DNA from: an uncultured Erysipelotrichaceae bacterium
GTDB taxonomy: Bacteria > Bacillota_I > Bacilli_A > Erysipelotrichales > Erysipelotrichaceae
Direction of reading: 5' to 3'
DNA: 32,601 nt
NCBI GenBank assembly: GCA_902786245.1
Contig: CADABS010000047.1
Location: 1-32,601, forward strand
The stretch's first letter is position 1, and the number at the start of each line of letters is the position of its first letter. Position numbers and translations under genes: made by a program. Below, piece after piece: positions 25,680 to 32,601 of this stretch. The notes under the pieces are model-generated. The model made no database searches. It was not told the DNA's origin and saw only the letters and a list, made by a program, of their open reading frames with translations.

Positions 25680-26200
25680 AAAATGTACTGATCGCCGTTG
25701 ACATGCAGAATGACTTCATCGACATGTCCCTCGGCACCCCGGAAGCACAGCAGATCATTGACCGTGTCGTCAGGGAAATCGAAGATCCTGCTTATGACAC
25801 CGTCATCGCAACGATGGATACCCATCCTGAAAACTATATGGAAACCTTCGAAGGCAGACACCTGCCGGTCGAACACTGCATCAAAGGCACAGAAGGATGG
25901 CAGATCAATCCGGCTGTTAAGAAAGCCCTGGATGCCCGCGGTGCAGTGATCATTGAAAAGCCGACATTCGGCAGCGAAGAACTCTGTGCGCTGATGAAAA
26001 GCGAAAAGCCGGAGTGTATTACGCTGATCGGTCTGTGCACGGATATATGCGTGCTTTCCAATGCAATCATGATCCGGGCAGCGCTGCCGGATACCGTCAT
26101 CCGTACGGTTGCCCCGGCCTGTGCTGCGACAACCCCGCAGAAACACGAAGCAGCCCTGGCCGTGATGGCTTCCTGCCAGATCGATATTATTGAGGAGTGA
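25676..26200 (+). CDS. pncA: Nicotinamidase
   Basis: A 174-residue isochorismatase-fold amidohydrolase that converts nicotinamide to nicotinate, the entry step of deamidated NAD salvage. The catalytic triad is visible as Asp9 (AVDMQNDFI), Lys95 (IIEKPTFG) and Cys125 (GLCTDICVLSN). Metal-binding and nicotinamidase-specific segments DTHPENYMETFEGRHLPVEHC and IKGTEGWQI separate it from generic cysteine hydrolases. Its ATG lies in the nrtR stop region (ATGA), and pncB starts four bases after its stop. Confidence 0.95.
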   Translation: MKNVLIAVDMQNDFIDMSLGTPEAQQIIDRVVREIEDPAYDTVIATMDTHPENYMETFEGRHLPVEHCIKGTEGWQINPAVKKALDARGAVIIEKPTFGSEELCALMKSEKPECITLIGLCTDICVLSNAIMIRAALPDTVIRTVAPACAATTPQKHEAALAVMASCQIDIIEE

Positions 26201-26204
26201 AACT

Positions 26205-27722
26205 ATGAGCAACATTCATGCTGAACCTTATATTCCCGATGAAGATTATGACAATCCTGCCATGGTTACCGACTTCTATGAATTTACGATGGCCAATGCG
26301 CTCTTTGAGCACGGATACAAGGATACCGTTATGGTATTCGATATGTTTTTCCGCAAAAACCCGGACAATCTGGGCTATGCGATCAGCTGCGGCCAGCGCA
26401 AGCTGATCCGCTTCCTGCAGAACTACCATTTCACGGACCGGGATATCACCTGGCTGCGCTATAAGGGCATGAGCGAAGAGTTCTGCGAATACCTGCGCAC
26501 CTACCGCTGGAAAGGCGACGTATACATGATGAAAGAAGGTACCGTTGCGTATCCGCAGGTGCCGATGGTACGGATCGAATGCGATATGGCCGGTGCGATC
26601 CTGATCGAGACATATCTGCTGCAGACGATGAATTTCCATTCCCTGATTGCGACCAAGGCGACCAGAATCACCGGACTGAATATCCACCGTCCCCGCAATG
26701 TCATGGAATTCGGCACCCGCCGGGCTCAGGGCGAATCGGCCGGCAATGACGGTGCCTATGCGTCGATTCTGGGCGGCTGCATCGGTACGGCCAACTGCCT
26801 GGCGGAAATGAAATTCGGTCCGGCAGTCAAAGCGGTCGGAACGATTGCCCATTCGTTCATCGAATTCTTCCCGAGTGAATTTGAAGCCTTCAAGGCCTAT
26901 GCGGATACCTATCCGGATAATGTTTCACTGCTTCTGGATACCTACAGCATTTTTGAAAGCGGTCTGCCGAATCTGATCAAGATTGATGATTATCTGATCA
27001 GAAAATATCCGGATGACCCCAACCGCAGAGTCAAGAGCGCCCGGATCGACTCCGGCGACCTGGCCCGCGGCTACAAGCGTCTGCGCAAGGCACTGGATGC
27101 GGCTGGCAAGCCGTATATCAAACTGGTCGCTTCCAATTCTCTGGATGAGAAGAAGATGATCAATATGGAACTGTATGAAGGCGCCCGTTTTGATTCCTAT
27201 GGCGTCGGTGAGAATCTGATCACCTCTGCGACCGATCCGGTCTTCGGGGGTGTCTATAAGCTGGTGGCGGTCAAAGAAGCAGACGGCACCTACACACCGA
27301 AGATGAAGTGCTCCGATTCGGTCACCAAGGCAATCATCCCCGGCAAGCTGATGGCATGGCGTCTGTTTGATGAAGAAGGCAAGGGACAGTGCGATATCAT
27401 CGCTCTGGACAGCGAAGAATTCCGGGCCGGCGATGAGATCGAAGTCATCAACCTCGATCCGGATGCCTATCATGCAAGACGTACGGTCAAGGCGTACCAT
27501 ATTGAAAAACTGCTCGTTCCTCATATGATCGGCGGTGAGCTGGTCATCGATCTGCCGGATATCGAAACAAAGAAAGCATATATCCGCGATCAGCTGGAGA
27601 ATAAGGTCTGGGAGAGCGAACTGCGTCCGGAAATGCCGCATCAGCACTATGTCGACCTGACCCTGAAAGTCGCCGATGTACGGGCAAAGATGTATGAAAA
27701 GCTGCACGGAGGCAGAATTTGA
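26205..27722 (+). CDS. pncB: Nicotinate phosphoribosyltransferase
   Basis: PncB (505 residues) makes nicotinate mononucleotide from nicotinate and PRPP, normally driven by ATP hydrolysis. The N-terminus PAMVTDFYEFTMANALFEHG is typical. The region EFGTRRAQGESAGNDGAYAS contains the family's active-site Arg cluster, VGTIAHSFIEFFPSE has the autophosphorylated His, and SARIDSGDLARGYKRLRKALD contributes to PRPP binding. Length fits the larger Bacillota-type PncB. ATG 26205 is supported by GAGGAGTG immediately upstream. It overlaps nadD by four bases. Confidence 0.96.
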   Translation: MSNIHAEPYIPDEDYDNPAMVTDFYEFTMANALFEHGYKDTVMVFDMFFRKNPDNLGYAISCGQRKLIRFLQNYHFTDRDITWLRYKGMSEEFCEYLRTYRWKGDVYMMKEGTVAYPQVPMVRIECDMAGAILIETYLLQTMNFHSLIATKATRITGLNIHRPRNVMEFGTRRAQGESAGNDGAYASILGGCIGTANCLAEMKFGPAVKAVGTIAHSFIEFFPSEFEAFKAYADTYPDNVSLLLDTYSIFESGLPNLIKIDDYLIRKYPDDPNRRVKSARIDSGDLARGYKRLRKALDAAGKPYIKLVASNSLDEKKMINMELYEGARFDSYGVGENLITSATDPVFGGVYKLVAVKEADGTYTPKMKCSDSVTKAIIPGKLMAWRLFDEEGKGQCDIIALDSEEFRAGDEIEVINLDPDAYHARRTVKAYHIEKLLVPHMIGGELVIDLPDIETKKAYIRDQLENKVWESELRPEMPHQHYVDLTLKVADVRAKMYEKLHGGRI

Positions 27723-28345
27723 AAGCGCTCGTATTCGGCGGCGCGTTCAATCCTCCGACCAGAGCGCATATCGATCTGGCTGAAGCTGCCCTGCAGCAGT
27801 GCGGATGTGACAGGGTGATCTTTGTCCCGACGAAGATGCGCTATATCGAAGAAGATCAGAAGAAAAACTTCGCATTCACTGATGCGGAGCGTCTGGCGAT
27901 GCTGAAAAGCATTGCGAAAAACCGTTCCTGGATGGAAGTATGCGATTATGAACTGACAGCACCGCAGCAGCCGCGCACCTATGAAACGCTGTGCCATCTG
28001 AAAGAACAGGGATATGAATGTACATTGCTGTTCGGCTCGGACAAGCTGCCGGAACTCGAACACGGCTGGAAATATGTCGGAGAAATCTGCCGTACATTCG
28101 GCATCGCGGTCATGGAAAGAAGCGGCGACGACTGTCAGGCGGTCATTGACAATGATCCGTATCTTTCTTCGCTGCGTCCGTATATCCGCATCGTAACAAC
28201 ACCGGAATCCTATCACGGTATTTCTTCCAGCACGGTCAGACAGCTGTACAGCAGTGTTCTTAAGGATCTGGAAGAGATCCGGGCACTGGTACCGGAGGAA
28301 CTTGACGGACTGATGGGGTATCTGAAAAAGGAGACAGAATCATGA
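27719..28345 (+). CDS. nadD: Nicotinate-nucleotide adenylyltransferase
   Basis: A 208-residue nucleotidyltransferase that converts nicotinate mononucleotide to deamido-NAD. The N-terminus is FGGAFNPPTRAHIDLAEAAL, a variant of the usual GGxFDPxHxGH in which the first His is Thr and the Gly is Ala. The second motif is HGISSSTVRQLY. The segment LLFGSDKLPELEHGWKYVGEI matches the NadD-type substrate region. The start is TTG at 27719, set by GGAGG at 27708-27712 and by the conserved N-terminus; it overlaps the pncB stop. The operon position between pncB and nadE supports the assignment despite the variant motif. Confidence 0.9.
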   Translation: MKALVFGGAFNPPTRAHIDLAEAALQQCGCDRVIFVPTKMRYIEEDQKKNFAFTDAERLAMLKSIAKNRSWMEVCDYELTAPQQPRTYETLCHLKEQGYECTLLFGSDKLPELEHGWKYVGEICRTFGIAVMERSGDDCQAVIDNDPYLSSLRPYIRIVTTPESYHGISSSTVRQLYSSVLKDLEEIRALVPEELDGLMGYLKKETES

Positions 28346-30291
28346 ACAACCGGATGATCAAAACGGCGGCCGCCGTGCCGTCTCTCAGGATCGCAGATCC
28401 TGTATACAATACGGAAATCATCACCCGGATGATGCTGGAACATAAAGACTGCGGCATCATCGTCTTCCCGGAACTGTGCATGACCGGCTACACATGCGCA
28501 GATCTGTTCCAGCAGAAATGGCTGCTGGACGAAGCACAGAACTGTCTTGTTAAGATTGCGGAGGCAAGTGCGCAGTGCCCCGGCATGACGGCGGCGGTGG
28601 GCTGTCCCTTGCCGTATGGCAATGATCTGTACAATACGGCCGTGATCATCAGCGAAGGGAAGATCCTCGGTGTCATCCCCAAGCAGTATATTCCGGTATA
28701 CGGGGAATTCTATGAGGGCAGATGGTTCGCTTCGGGAAAAAAGATCCGCAATCAGACGATCCGGATCAATGGCGGAGATGTACCGTTCGGAACCGACCTG
28801 CTGTTCAAAGATGACAAGAGCGGTGCGGTGCTGGGAGCGGAGATCTGCGAAGATCTCTGGGTACCCGATCCTCCGTCCGTGCATGCATGCCTGGCGGGAG
28901 CGAATATCATCATCAATCTTTCGGCCAGCGATGAAATCATCGGCAAGCAGGAATACCGCCGGGATATCGTACTGCGCCAGAGCAGCAGCTGCTACTGCGG
29001 CTATATCTATGTATCGGCAGGCACCGATGAATCTTCCACCGATCTCGTATTCAGCGGACATTCGCTGATCGCCGATAACGGCAGACTGGTAAAGGAAGTC
29101 ATTTTCCCTGAGGAAAACCATGTGGAAACCGGACTGATCGATCTCGACATGTCCTTCTATAACCGTACCCATGCCGGTACCTTTGAAACAGACCTGTCCC
29201 CATACCGGATGATCAGTACTTCGATCCGGCCTCTGCAGGGATATCAGATCTCGGCAAAAGAACTGGCTGCGGCGCTGAAAGAAGAACACTACCGGGTCGC
29301 GGCATATCCGTTTGTGCCTTCGGATGAATCCGACCGGGCAGAACGGTGCAGAAAGATCCTGCAGATCCAGGCGAACGGACTTGCGACAAGAGTCCGCCAT
29401 ACCGGCATCAAAACACTCATCATCGGCATTTCCGGCGGTCTGGATTCGACGCTGGCGCTGATCGTCTGCCATGAAGCACAGAAGCTGATCAGGGATATCC
29501 GGATCATCGGCTATACGATGCCCAATGAAGGCAATACGACTTCATTGACATACAACAATGCCATGGATCTGATGAAGACCCTTGGAGCAGAGATCCGGGA
29601 AGTACCGATCGGCAGAGGTGTTGCGGAACATCTGGAAGACATCGGACACGGCGGCGTATATAAAGGTGAAGGCGATACCACCTATGAAAATGCCCAGGCC
29701 AGAATGCGTACGTATATCCTGATGGATGCGGCGAATATGGAAAACGGTCTGGTCGTCGGCACCGGCGATCTTTCCGAACTTGCTTTGGGCTGGTGCACGT
29801 ACAACGGCGACCATATGTCCATGTACGGTGTCAACGGCAGCGTACCCAAGACGCTTGTCCGCTATATCTGTCAGAGCTATGCATATGAATGCGGCGATGA
29901 TGAACTGAAGCGGGTCCTGCTTTCCATCGCGGATACACCGATTTCACCGGAACTGACACCGAACAAAGACGGAGAAATCGCCCAGAAGACGGAAGACAAG
30001 ATCGGCAAATACGATCTCAATGACTTCTTCCTGTACTATGTACTCCGCTACGGCACCCAGCCGGCCAAGATCATTGCCCTGGCCATGCGGGCATATCCGG
30101 GTCTGGAAGAGGAAGAAATCAAAGAAGCGCTGCGCCGCTTTGCGAAGCGTTTCTTCTACCAGCAGTTCAAGCGTTCCTGTCTGCCGGACGGACCAAAGGT
30201 CGGTTCTGTTACGCTCTCGCCGAGAGGCGACTGGCGGATGCCTTCGGATGCCTCCCCGGCACTGTTCCTGCAGAAAATCGACGAAGCATGA
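28342..30291 (+). CDS. nadE: Glutamine-dependent NAD+ synthetase
   Basis: A 649-residue two-domain enzyme that amidates deamido-NAD to NAD, the last step of the pathway. The N-terminal nitrilase-type glutaminase has the triad Glu44 (VFPELCMTGY), Lys114 (IPKQYIPVYGEF) and Cys169 (GAEICEDLW). The C-terminal synthetase has the ATP pyrophosphatase P-loop SGGLDS at 364-369 and GTGDLSELALGW. Because it carries its own glutaminase it can use glutamine as the nitrogen source. It overlaps nadD (ATGA) and ends the operon before a terminator. Confidence 0.97.
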   Translation: MNNRMIKTAAAVPSLRIADPVYNTEIITRMMLEHKDCGIIVFPELCMTGYTCADLFQQKWLLDEAQNCLVKIAEASAQCPGMTAAVGCPLPYGNDLYNTAVIISEGKILGVIPKQYIPVYGEFYEGRWFASGKKIRNQTIRINGGDVPFGTDLLFKDDKSGAVLGAEICEDLWVPDPPSVHACLAGANIIINLSASDEIIGKQEYRRDIVLRQSSSCYCGYIYVSAGTDESSTDLVFSGHSLIADNGRLVKEVIFPEENHVETGLIDLDMSFYNRTHAGTFETDLSPYRMISTSIRPLQGYQISAKELAAALKEEHYRVAAYPFVPSDESDRAERCRKILQIQANGLATRVRHTGIKTLIIGISGGLDSTLALIVCHEAQKLIRDIRIIGYTMPNEGNTTSLTYNNAMDLMKTLGAEIREVPIGRGVAEHLEDIGHGGVYKGEGDTTYENAQARMRTYILMDAANMENGLVVGTGDLSELALGWCTYNGDHMSMYGVNGSVPKTLVRYICQSYAYECGDDELKRVLLSIADTPISPELTPNKDGEIAQKTEDKIGKYDLNDFFLYYVLRYGTQPAKIIALAMRAYPGLEEEEIKEALRRFAKRFFYQQFKRSCLPDGPKVGSVTLSPRGDWRMPSDASPALFLQKIDEA

Positions 30292-30302
30292 CAATCAGGC
30301 AG

Positions 30303-30331
30303 TATGCGTCAATGCGCATATTGCTTTTTTT
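30303..30331 (+). terminator. Terminator of the NAD operon
   Basis: TATGCG (30303-30308) and CGCATA (30315-30320) form a 6-bp stem followed by TTGC and seven T residues. The T tract also overlaps the next gene's promoter. Confidence 0.65.
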
Positions 30332-30349
30332 GTGCATTTCAAAGATAAT
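30321..30349 (+). promoter_or_regulatory. Promoter of the HAD-like gene, leaderless
   Basis: TTGCTT (30321-30326), a 17-bp spacer and GATAAT (30344-30349). Seven bases separate the -10 box from ATG 30357, and there is no Shine-Dalgarno. Confidence 0.6.
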
Positions 30350-30356
30350 TCTGTTC

Positions 30357-30989
30357 ATGAAAACACTGATCTGGGATTATAACGGCACGATCATCGATGA
30401 TGTGGAAATGTGCCTGCGCATAGAAAACGGCATGATGGAAAGAAGGCAGATGGCTGTCTGGCCGCAGTCGCTGGAAGCGTACCGGGATGCATTCTGTTTT
30501 CCGGTGATCGATTACTACTACAAGCTCGGCTATACCTTTGAGAATGAAACCTATGAGGATATATCCGTGGAATTCAATGATCTGTATAAAGAACACTTCC
30601 ATGAATGCGGCCTGATGGACGGCTTTGAAGATAAAATCACAGAAGCAATTGACAAGGGCTACCGCAATGTCATTCTCAGTGCCTCCAGGCACGACGCATT
30701 GAATGCGCAATGCCGGAAACTGGGCATTGAAAAGTATTTTGATGAGATCCTCGGCATCGACAATTATCTGGCCGGATCGAAGATCGATATGGCGCTGCAG
30801 TGGATGAAGAACAGCGGCACATCGCCGGATGAATGCATGTATATCGGCGATACCCAGCATGACTATGACACGGCCAAAGCACTCGGCATCAGTCATATCG
30901 TCCTGATCAGCTGCGGCCATCAGTCAGAACGGGTACTGCGTCAGTACTGTGAGAATGTAGTACCGTCTCTGCGGGAGGTAAACCTGTGA
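30357..30989 (+). CDS. HAD superfamily protein with an altered motif I (DYNGT)
   Basis: A 210-residue HAD subfamily IA-type protein. Motif I is LIWDYNGTIID: the nucleophile Asp7 is kept, but the second Asp, the usual general acid/base, is Asn9. Motif II is VILSAS, motif III Lys is in GSKIDMALQW, and motif IV is YIGDTQHDYDTAKALG, all intact. A helical cap lies between residues 15 and 85. The substrate is unknown; the Asn could reduce phosphatase turnover or shift the reaction. An in-frame start 69 bases upstream is rejected because that region is the terminator and promoter. It overlaps the methyltransferase gene by four bases (GTGA). Confidence 0.88.
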   Translation: MKTLIWDYNGTIIDDVEMCLRIENGMMERRQMAVWPQSLEAYRDAFCFPVIDYYYKLGYTFENETYEDISVEFNDLYKEHFHECGLMDGFEDKITEAIDKGYRNVILSASRHDALNAQCRKLGIEKYFDEILGIDNYLAGSKIDMALQWMKNSGTSPDECMYIGDTQHDYDTAKALGISHIVLISCGHQSERVLRQYCENVVPSLREVNL

Positions 30990-32113
30990 AAATGTGTCCT
31001 GTCAGTAAAAAATGCGGCGGCTGCGCATATCTGCAGATGCCGTATGAAGAACAGCTGCAGATGAAAAAGGAACAGGTGCAGAAACTGTTCGGAAAGATCC
31101 CGGTCGGGGAAATACACGGCATGGAGGATCCTTATCATTACCGCCATAAGGTATATGCGACGTTCTACCGCGACCGGAAAGAAAAGATGCATGCCGGCAT
31201 CTATGAGAAAAACAGCCACCGGCTGCTGGATTCTTCGATGTGTCTGATCCAGGATGTCAAAGCCAATCAGATCCTGCAGACGATCTGCCATATCGCGGAT
31301 GATATGCATATCGAACCCTATGACGAAGATAGAAATACCGGTGTCCTGCGTCATGCGTATATCCGGGTATCGGAAGCAGAAGGGACGGTTCTTTTGGCCA
31401 TTGTCATCGGCAGCAGGTTTCTGCCCGGCTCAAAGAACTTTGTCAGCAGACTGCGGGAAGCGCATCCGGAAATCGAAACGGCTGTGCTCAATTACAATCA
31501 CGCCAGAACATCGATGATTCTGGGACCGAAAGAAGATATTCTTTTCGGCAGGGGATATATCACCGACCGGATCAGCGGTCTGCAGTTCAGGATTTCATCG
31601 AAATCGTTCTACCAGGTCAATCCTGTCCAGACAGAGAAACTGTATGCCCGGGCGATTGGACTTGCCCGGCTGAAGAAGACGGATACGGTTCTGGATATGT
31701 GCTGCGGTATCGGTACGATTACACTTGCGGCGGCAGGATCCTGCCGGCAGGCCGTCGGTGTTGAAATCAATGCGGAAGCGATTGCGGACGCTAAGGTCAA
31801 TGCGAAGATCAATCAGATGCAGAATGTATCGTTCTATGCCAGCGACGCTTCTGAATATATGAAAAGAATGAAACTGCATCCGGATGTCATCTTCTTTGAT
31901 CCGCCCCGTTCTGGTATGAGTGAAACAGCACTGAAGGCAGCCGGAAAGGCAGCGCCTTCCAGAATCGTTTATGTATCCTGCAATCCGGAAACACAGGTCC
32001 GCGATATACGTATTCTGAAATCCTTCGGATACAGAATACAGAATCTGGAACTCTTTGATCTCTTTCCGTTTACAGAACACGTCGAGACCGTCTGTCTACT
32101 AACACATTCTTGA
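30986..32113 (+). CDS. 23S rRNA (uracil-C5)-methyltransferase, RlmCD/RlmD-like
   Basis: A 375-residue TrmA/RumA-family SAM-dependent m5U methyltransferase. The Fe-S cluster cysteines are C4, C10, C13 (CPVSKKCGGC) and probably C86 (SSMCLIQD). The Rossmann motif is VLDMCCGIGTITLAAAG, motif IV is VIFFDPPRSGM, and the nucleophile Cys332 is in YVSCNPETQVRDI. An N-terminal TRAM domain present in many relatives is absent. Relatives modify U747 and/or U1939 of 23S rRNA; the exact site cannot be told. GTG 30986 follows GGGAGG with good spacing; ATG 30992 is the alternative but would sit just before the first Cys. Confidence 0.92.
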   Translation: MKMCPVSKKCGGCAYLQMPYEEQLQMKKEQVQKLFGKIPVGEIHGMEDPYHYRHKVYATFYRDRKEKMHAGIYEKNSHRLLDSSMCLIQDVKANQILQTICHIADDMHIEPYDEDRNTGVLRHAYIRVSEAEGTVLLAIVIGSRFLPGSKNFVSRLREAHPEIETAVLNYNHARTSMILGPKEDILFGRGYITDRISGLQFRISSKSFYQVNPVQTEKLYARAIGLARLKKTDTVLDMCCGIGTITLAAAGSCRQAVGVEINAEAIADAKVNAKINQMQNVSFYASDASEYMKRMKLHPDVIFFDPPRSGMSETALKAAGKAAPSRIVYVSCNPETQVRDIRILKSFGYRIQNLELFDLFPFTEHVETVCLLTHS

Positions 32114-32143
32114 GGAAAAAGAGCTGAAAAAGCCTGAAATACT

Positions 32144-32198
32144 GGGATTTCCGTCACGGGAGCAAGTTCCGCTTCGAGTGATGGAAACCCTCTTTTTA
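32144..32198 (+). terminator. Terminator after the RNA methyltransferase gene
   Basis: A long stem: GGGATTTCCGTCAC (32144-32157) with GTGATGGAAACCC (32178-32190), one bulged A and one G-U pair, topped by a 20-base loop that may form an inner AGC/GCT pairing. TCTTTTT follows. Confidence 0.8.
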
Positions 32199-32235
32199 TG
32201 TCAGCGAAAACCTGTCAAAGGAGAGGGGGGAGGCT

Positions 32236-32388
32236 ATGAATTTACTATTTCAGAAAACGAGTCAACGATTTTGCTATTTTGGGCAAAACGAGAAAACGAT
32301 TTTTCTATTTGGTGTGGGTCGAGACTATGAGTTTACTGATGAAGAGATTTTAGATTTCGCAACCAGCTTTAACATTTCAGGGATATAA
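32236..32388 (+). CDS. Small ORF, 50 residues, unknown
   Basis: A 50-codon ORF starting MNLLFQKTSQRFCYFGQNEK and ending FATSFNISGI. An exceptionally strong purine-rich ribosome-binding site (AGGAGAGGGGGGAGG) ends just before ATG 32236. The middle is encoded by two imperfect copies of a 28-29-bp repeat that differ by one base in length, so the second copy is read in a different frame from the first. The C-terminal half (GRDYEFTDEEILDFATSF) looks like ordinary soluble protein. The region is visibly more AT-rich than the rest of the window. I do not recognise a family; it may be a remnant of a larger gene. Confidence 0.5.
   Translation: MNLLFQKTSQRFCYFGQNEKTIFLFGVGRDYEFTDEEILDFATSFNISGI
32254..32312 (+). 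repeat. Imperfect tandem repeat inside the small ORF
   Basis: Unit 1 (32254-32282, 29 bp) and unit 2 (32285-32312, 28 bp) share AAAACGAG, AACGATTTT and CTATTT..GG, separated by two bases. Differences are a TC/AA change, one G/T change and one missing T. Confidence 0.8.
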
Positions 32389-32467
32389 ATGTTCGGTTTG
32401 ATTGGTAGACATGGGTATGCCTTACAATTACAATAATGTTAAAAATAATTGCAAAGGTGAGAAATAT

Positions 32468-32601
32468 ATGAGAAAATACTACTTAGACAATATCAGATGG
32501 GCAACTGTAGTTTTGGTTGTCATTTATCATGTGATTTACATGTATAATGGCGAAGGCATTCTCGGAGGAGTTGGAAAGATTACTTCTCTTGATGTGCAGT
32601 A
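32468..32601 (+). CDS. Acyltransferase family 3 membrane protein, 5' part only
   Basis: The first 44 codons are visible; the gene continues beyond the window. MRKYYLDNIRWATVVLVVIYHVIYMYNG matches the first helix of acyltransferase-3 (OafA/YrhL-like) proteins, in which a charged start and the helix with a conserved Arg and His lead into about ten membrane segments. These enzymes O-acetylate surface polysaccharides or other exported molecules. AAAGGTGAG precedes ATG 32468. Codons are AT-rich compared with the genes to the left, suggesting different ancestry. The 79 bases between it and the small ORF show only AT-rich promoter-like sequence (TTGATT at 32398-32403, TACAAT at 32423-32428). Confidence 0.72.
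   Translation, partial: MRKYYLDNIRWATVVLVVIYHVIYMYNGEGILGGVGKITSLDVQ

Noticed and set aside
30288-30356. Upstream start giving the HAD-like protein 23 extra residues
   Set aside because: This stretch contains the nadE terminator and a good promoter, and the HAD fold starts at the MKTLIWDYNG methionine.

Overview
The window reads as chromosomal DNA of a moderately GC-rich Bacillota, most likely from the Erysipelotrichia. The supporting signs are a leucine T-box leader, an HrcA/CIRCE heat-shock operon, ScpA/ScpB, Shine-Dalgarno-rich translation with some GTG and TTG starts, and a glutaminyl-tRNA synthetase, which most Bacillota lack but some Erysipelotrichia carry. The lineage is inferred from content; no 16S gene is present.

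Layout: 1-92 holds a structured stretch of unknown identity. A class-I glutamine-amidotransferase-like hydrolase (minus strand) diverges from T-box-controlled leuS, followed by glnS. An operon scpA-scpB-SGNH lipoprotein-DUF4358 lipoprotein comes next, then purB, then ftsW-rsmD-coaD. The heat-shock operon hrcA-grpE-dnaK-dnaJ-clpB spans 12.0-19.4 kb behind two tandem CIRCE operators. It converges on a two-gene minus-strand unit (Cof-type HAD phosphatase and an orphan 118-residue protein). A small membrane protein gene follows.

21.25-23.78 kb is an accessory block. It opens with a 188-bp left-end remnant of an IS1595-like element, continues with a truncated zinc-ribbon gene tail and three small passenger genes (DUF2200, a two-helix membrane protein, DUF1801), and closes with a nearly complete copy of the same element whose transposase has a single-base frameshift. 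The outer ends match perfectly, better than the ends of the complete copy. Both copies carry an interleaved pair of inverted repeats over the transposase ribosome-binding site, and the differences between them keep the base pairing.

After a DUF4230 membrane protein comes a full NAD salvage operon: nrtR (regulator)-pncA-pncB-nadD-nadE. A 21-bp palindrome between the nrtR promoter and its ribosome-binding site is the likely NrtR operator. A HAD-like protein with an altered motif I and an RlmCD/TrmA-type RNA methyltransferase close the ordinary gene set. The last 370 bases turn AT-rich, with a 50-codon ORF containing an imperfect tandem repeat and the start of an acyltransferase-3 membrane protein.

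Across the window, four genes (ftsW, both HAD genes and the orphan) have a -10 box 6-7 bases before the start codon and no Shine-Dalgarno, as expected for leaderless mRNAs; scpA has a -10 box 11 bases before its start and would have a leader of only a few bases.
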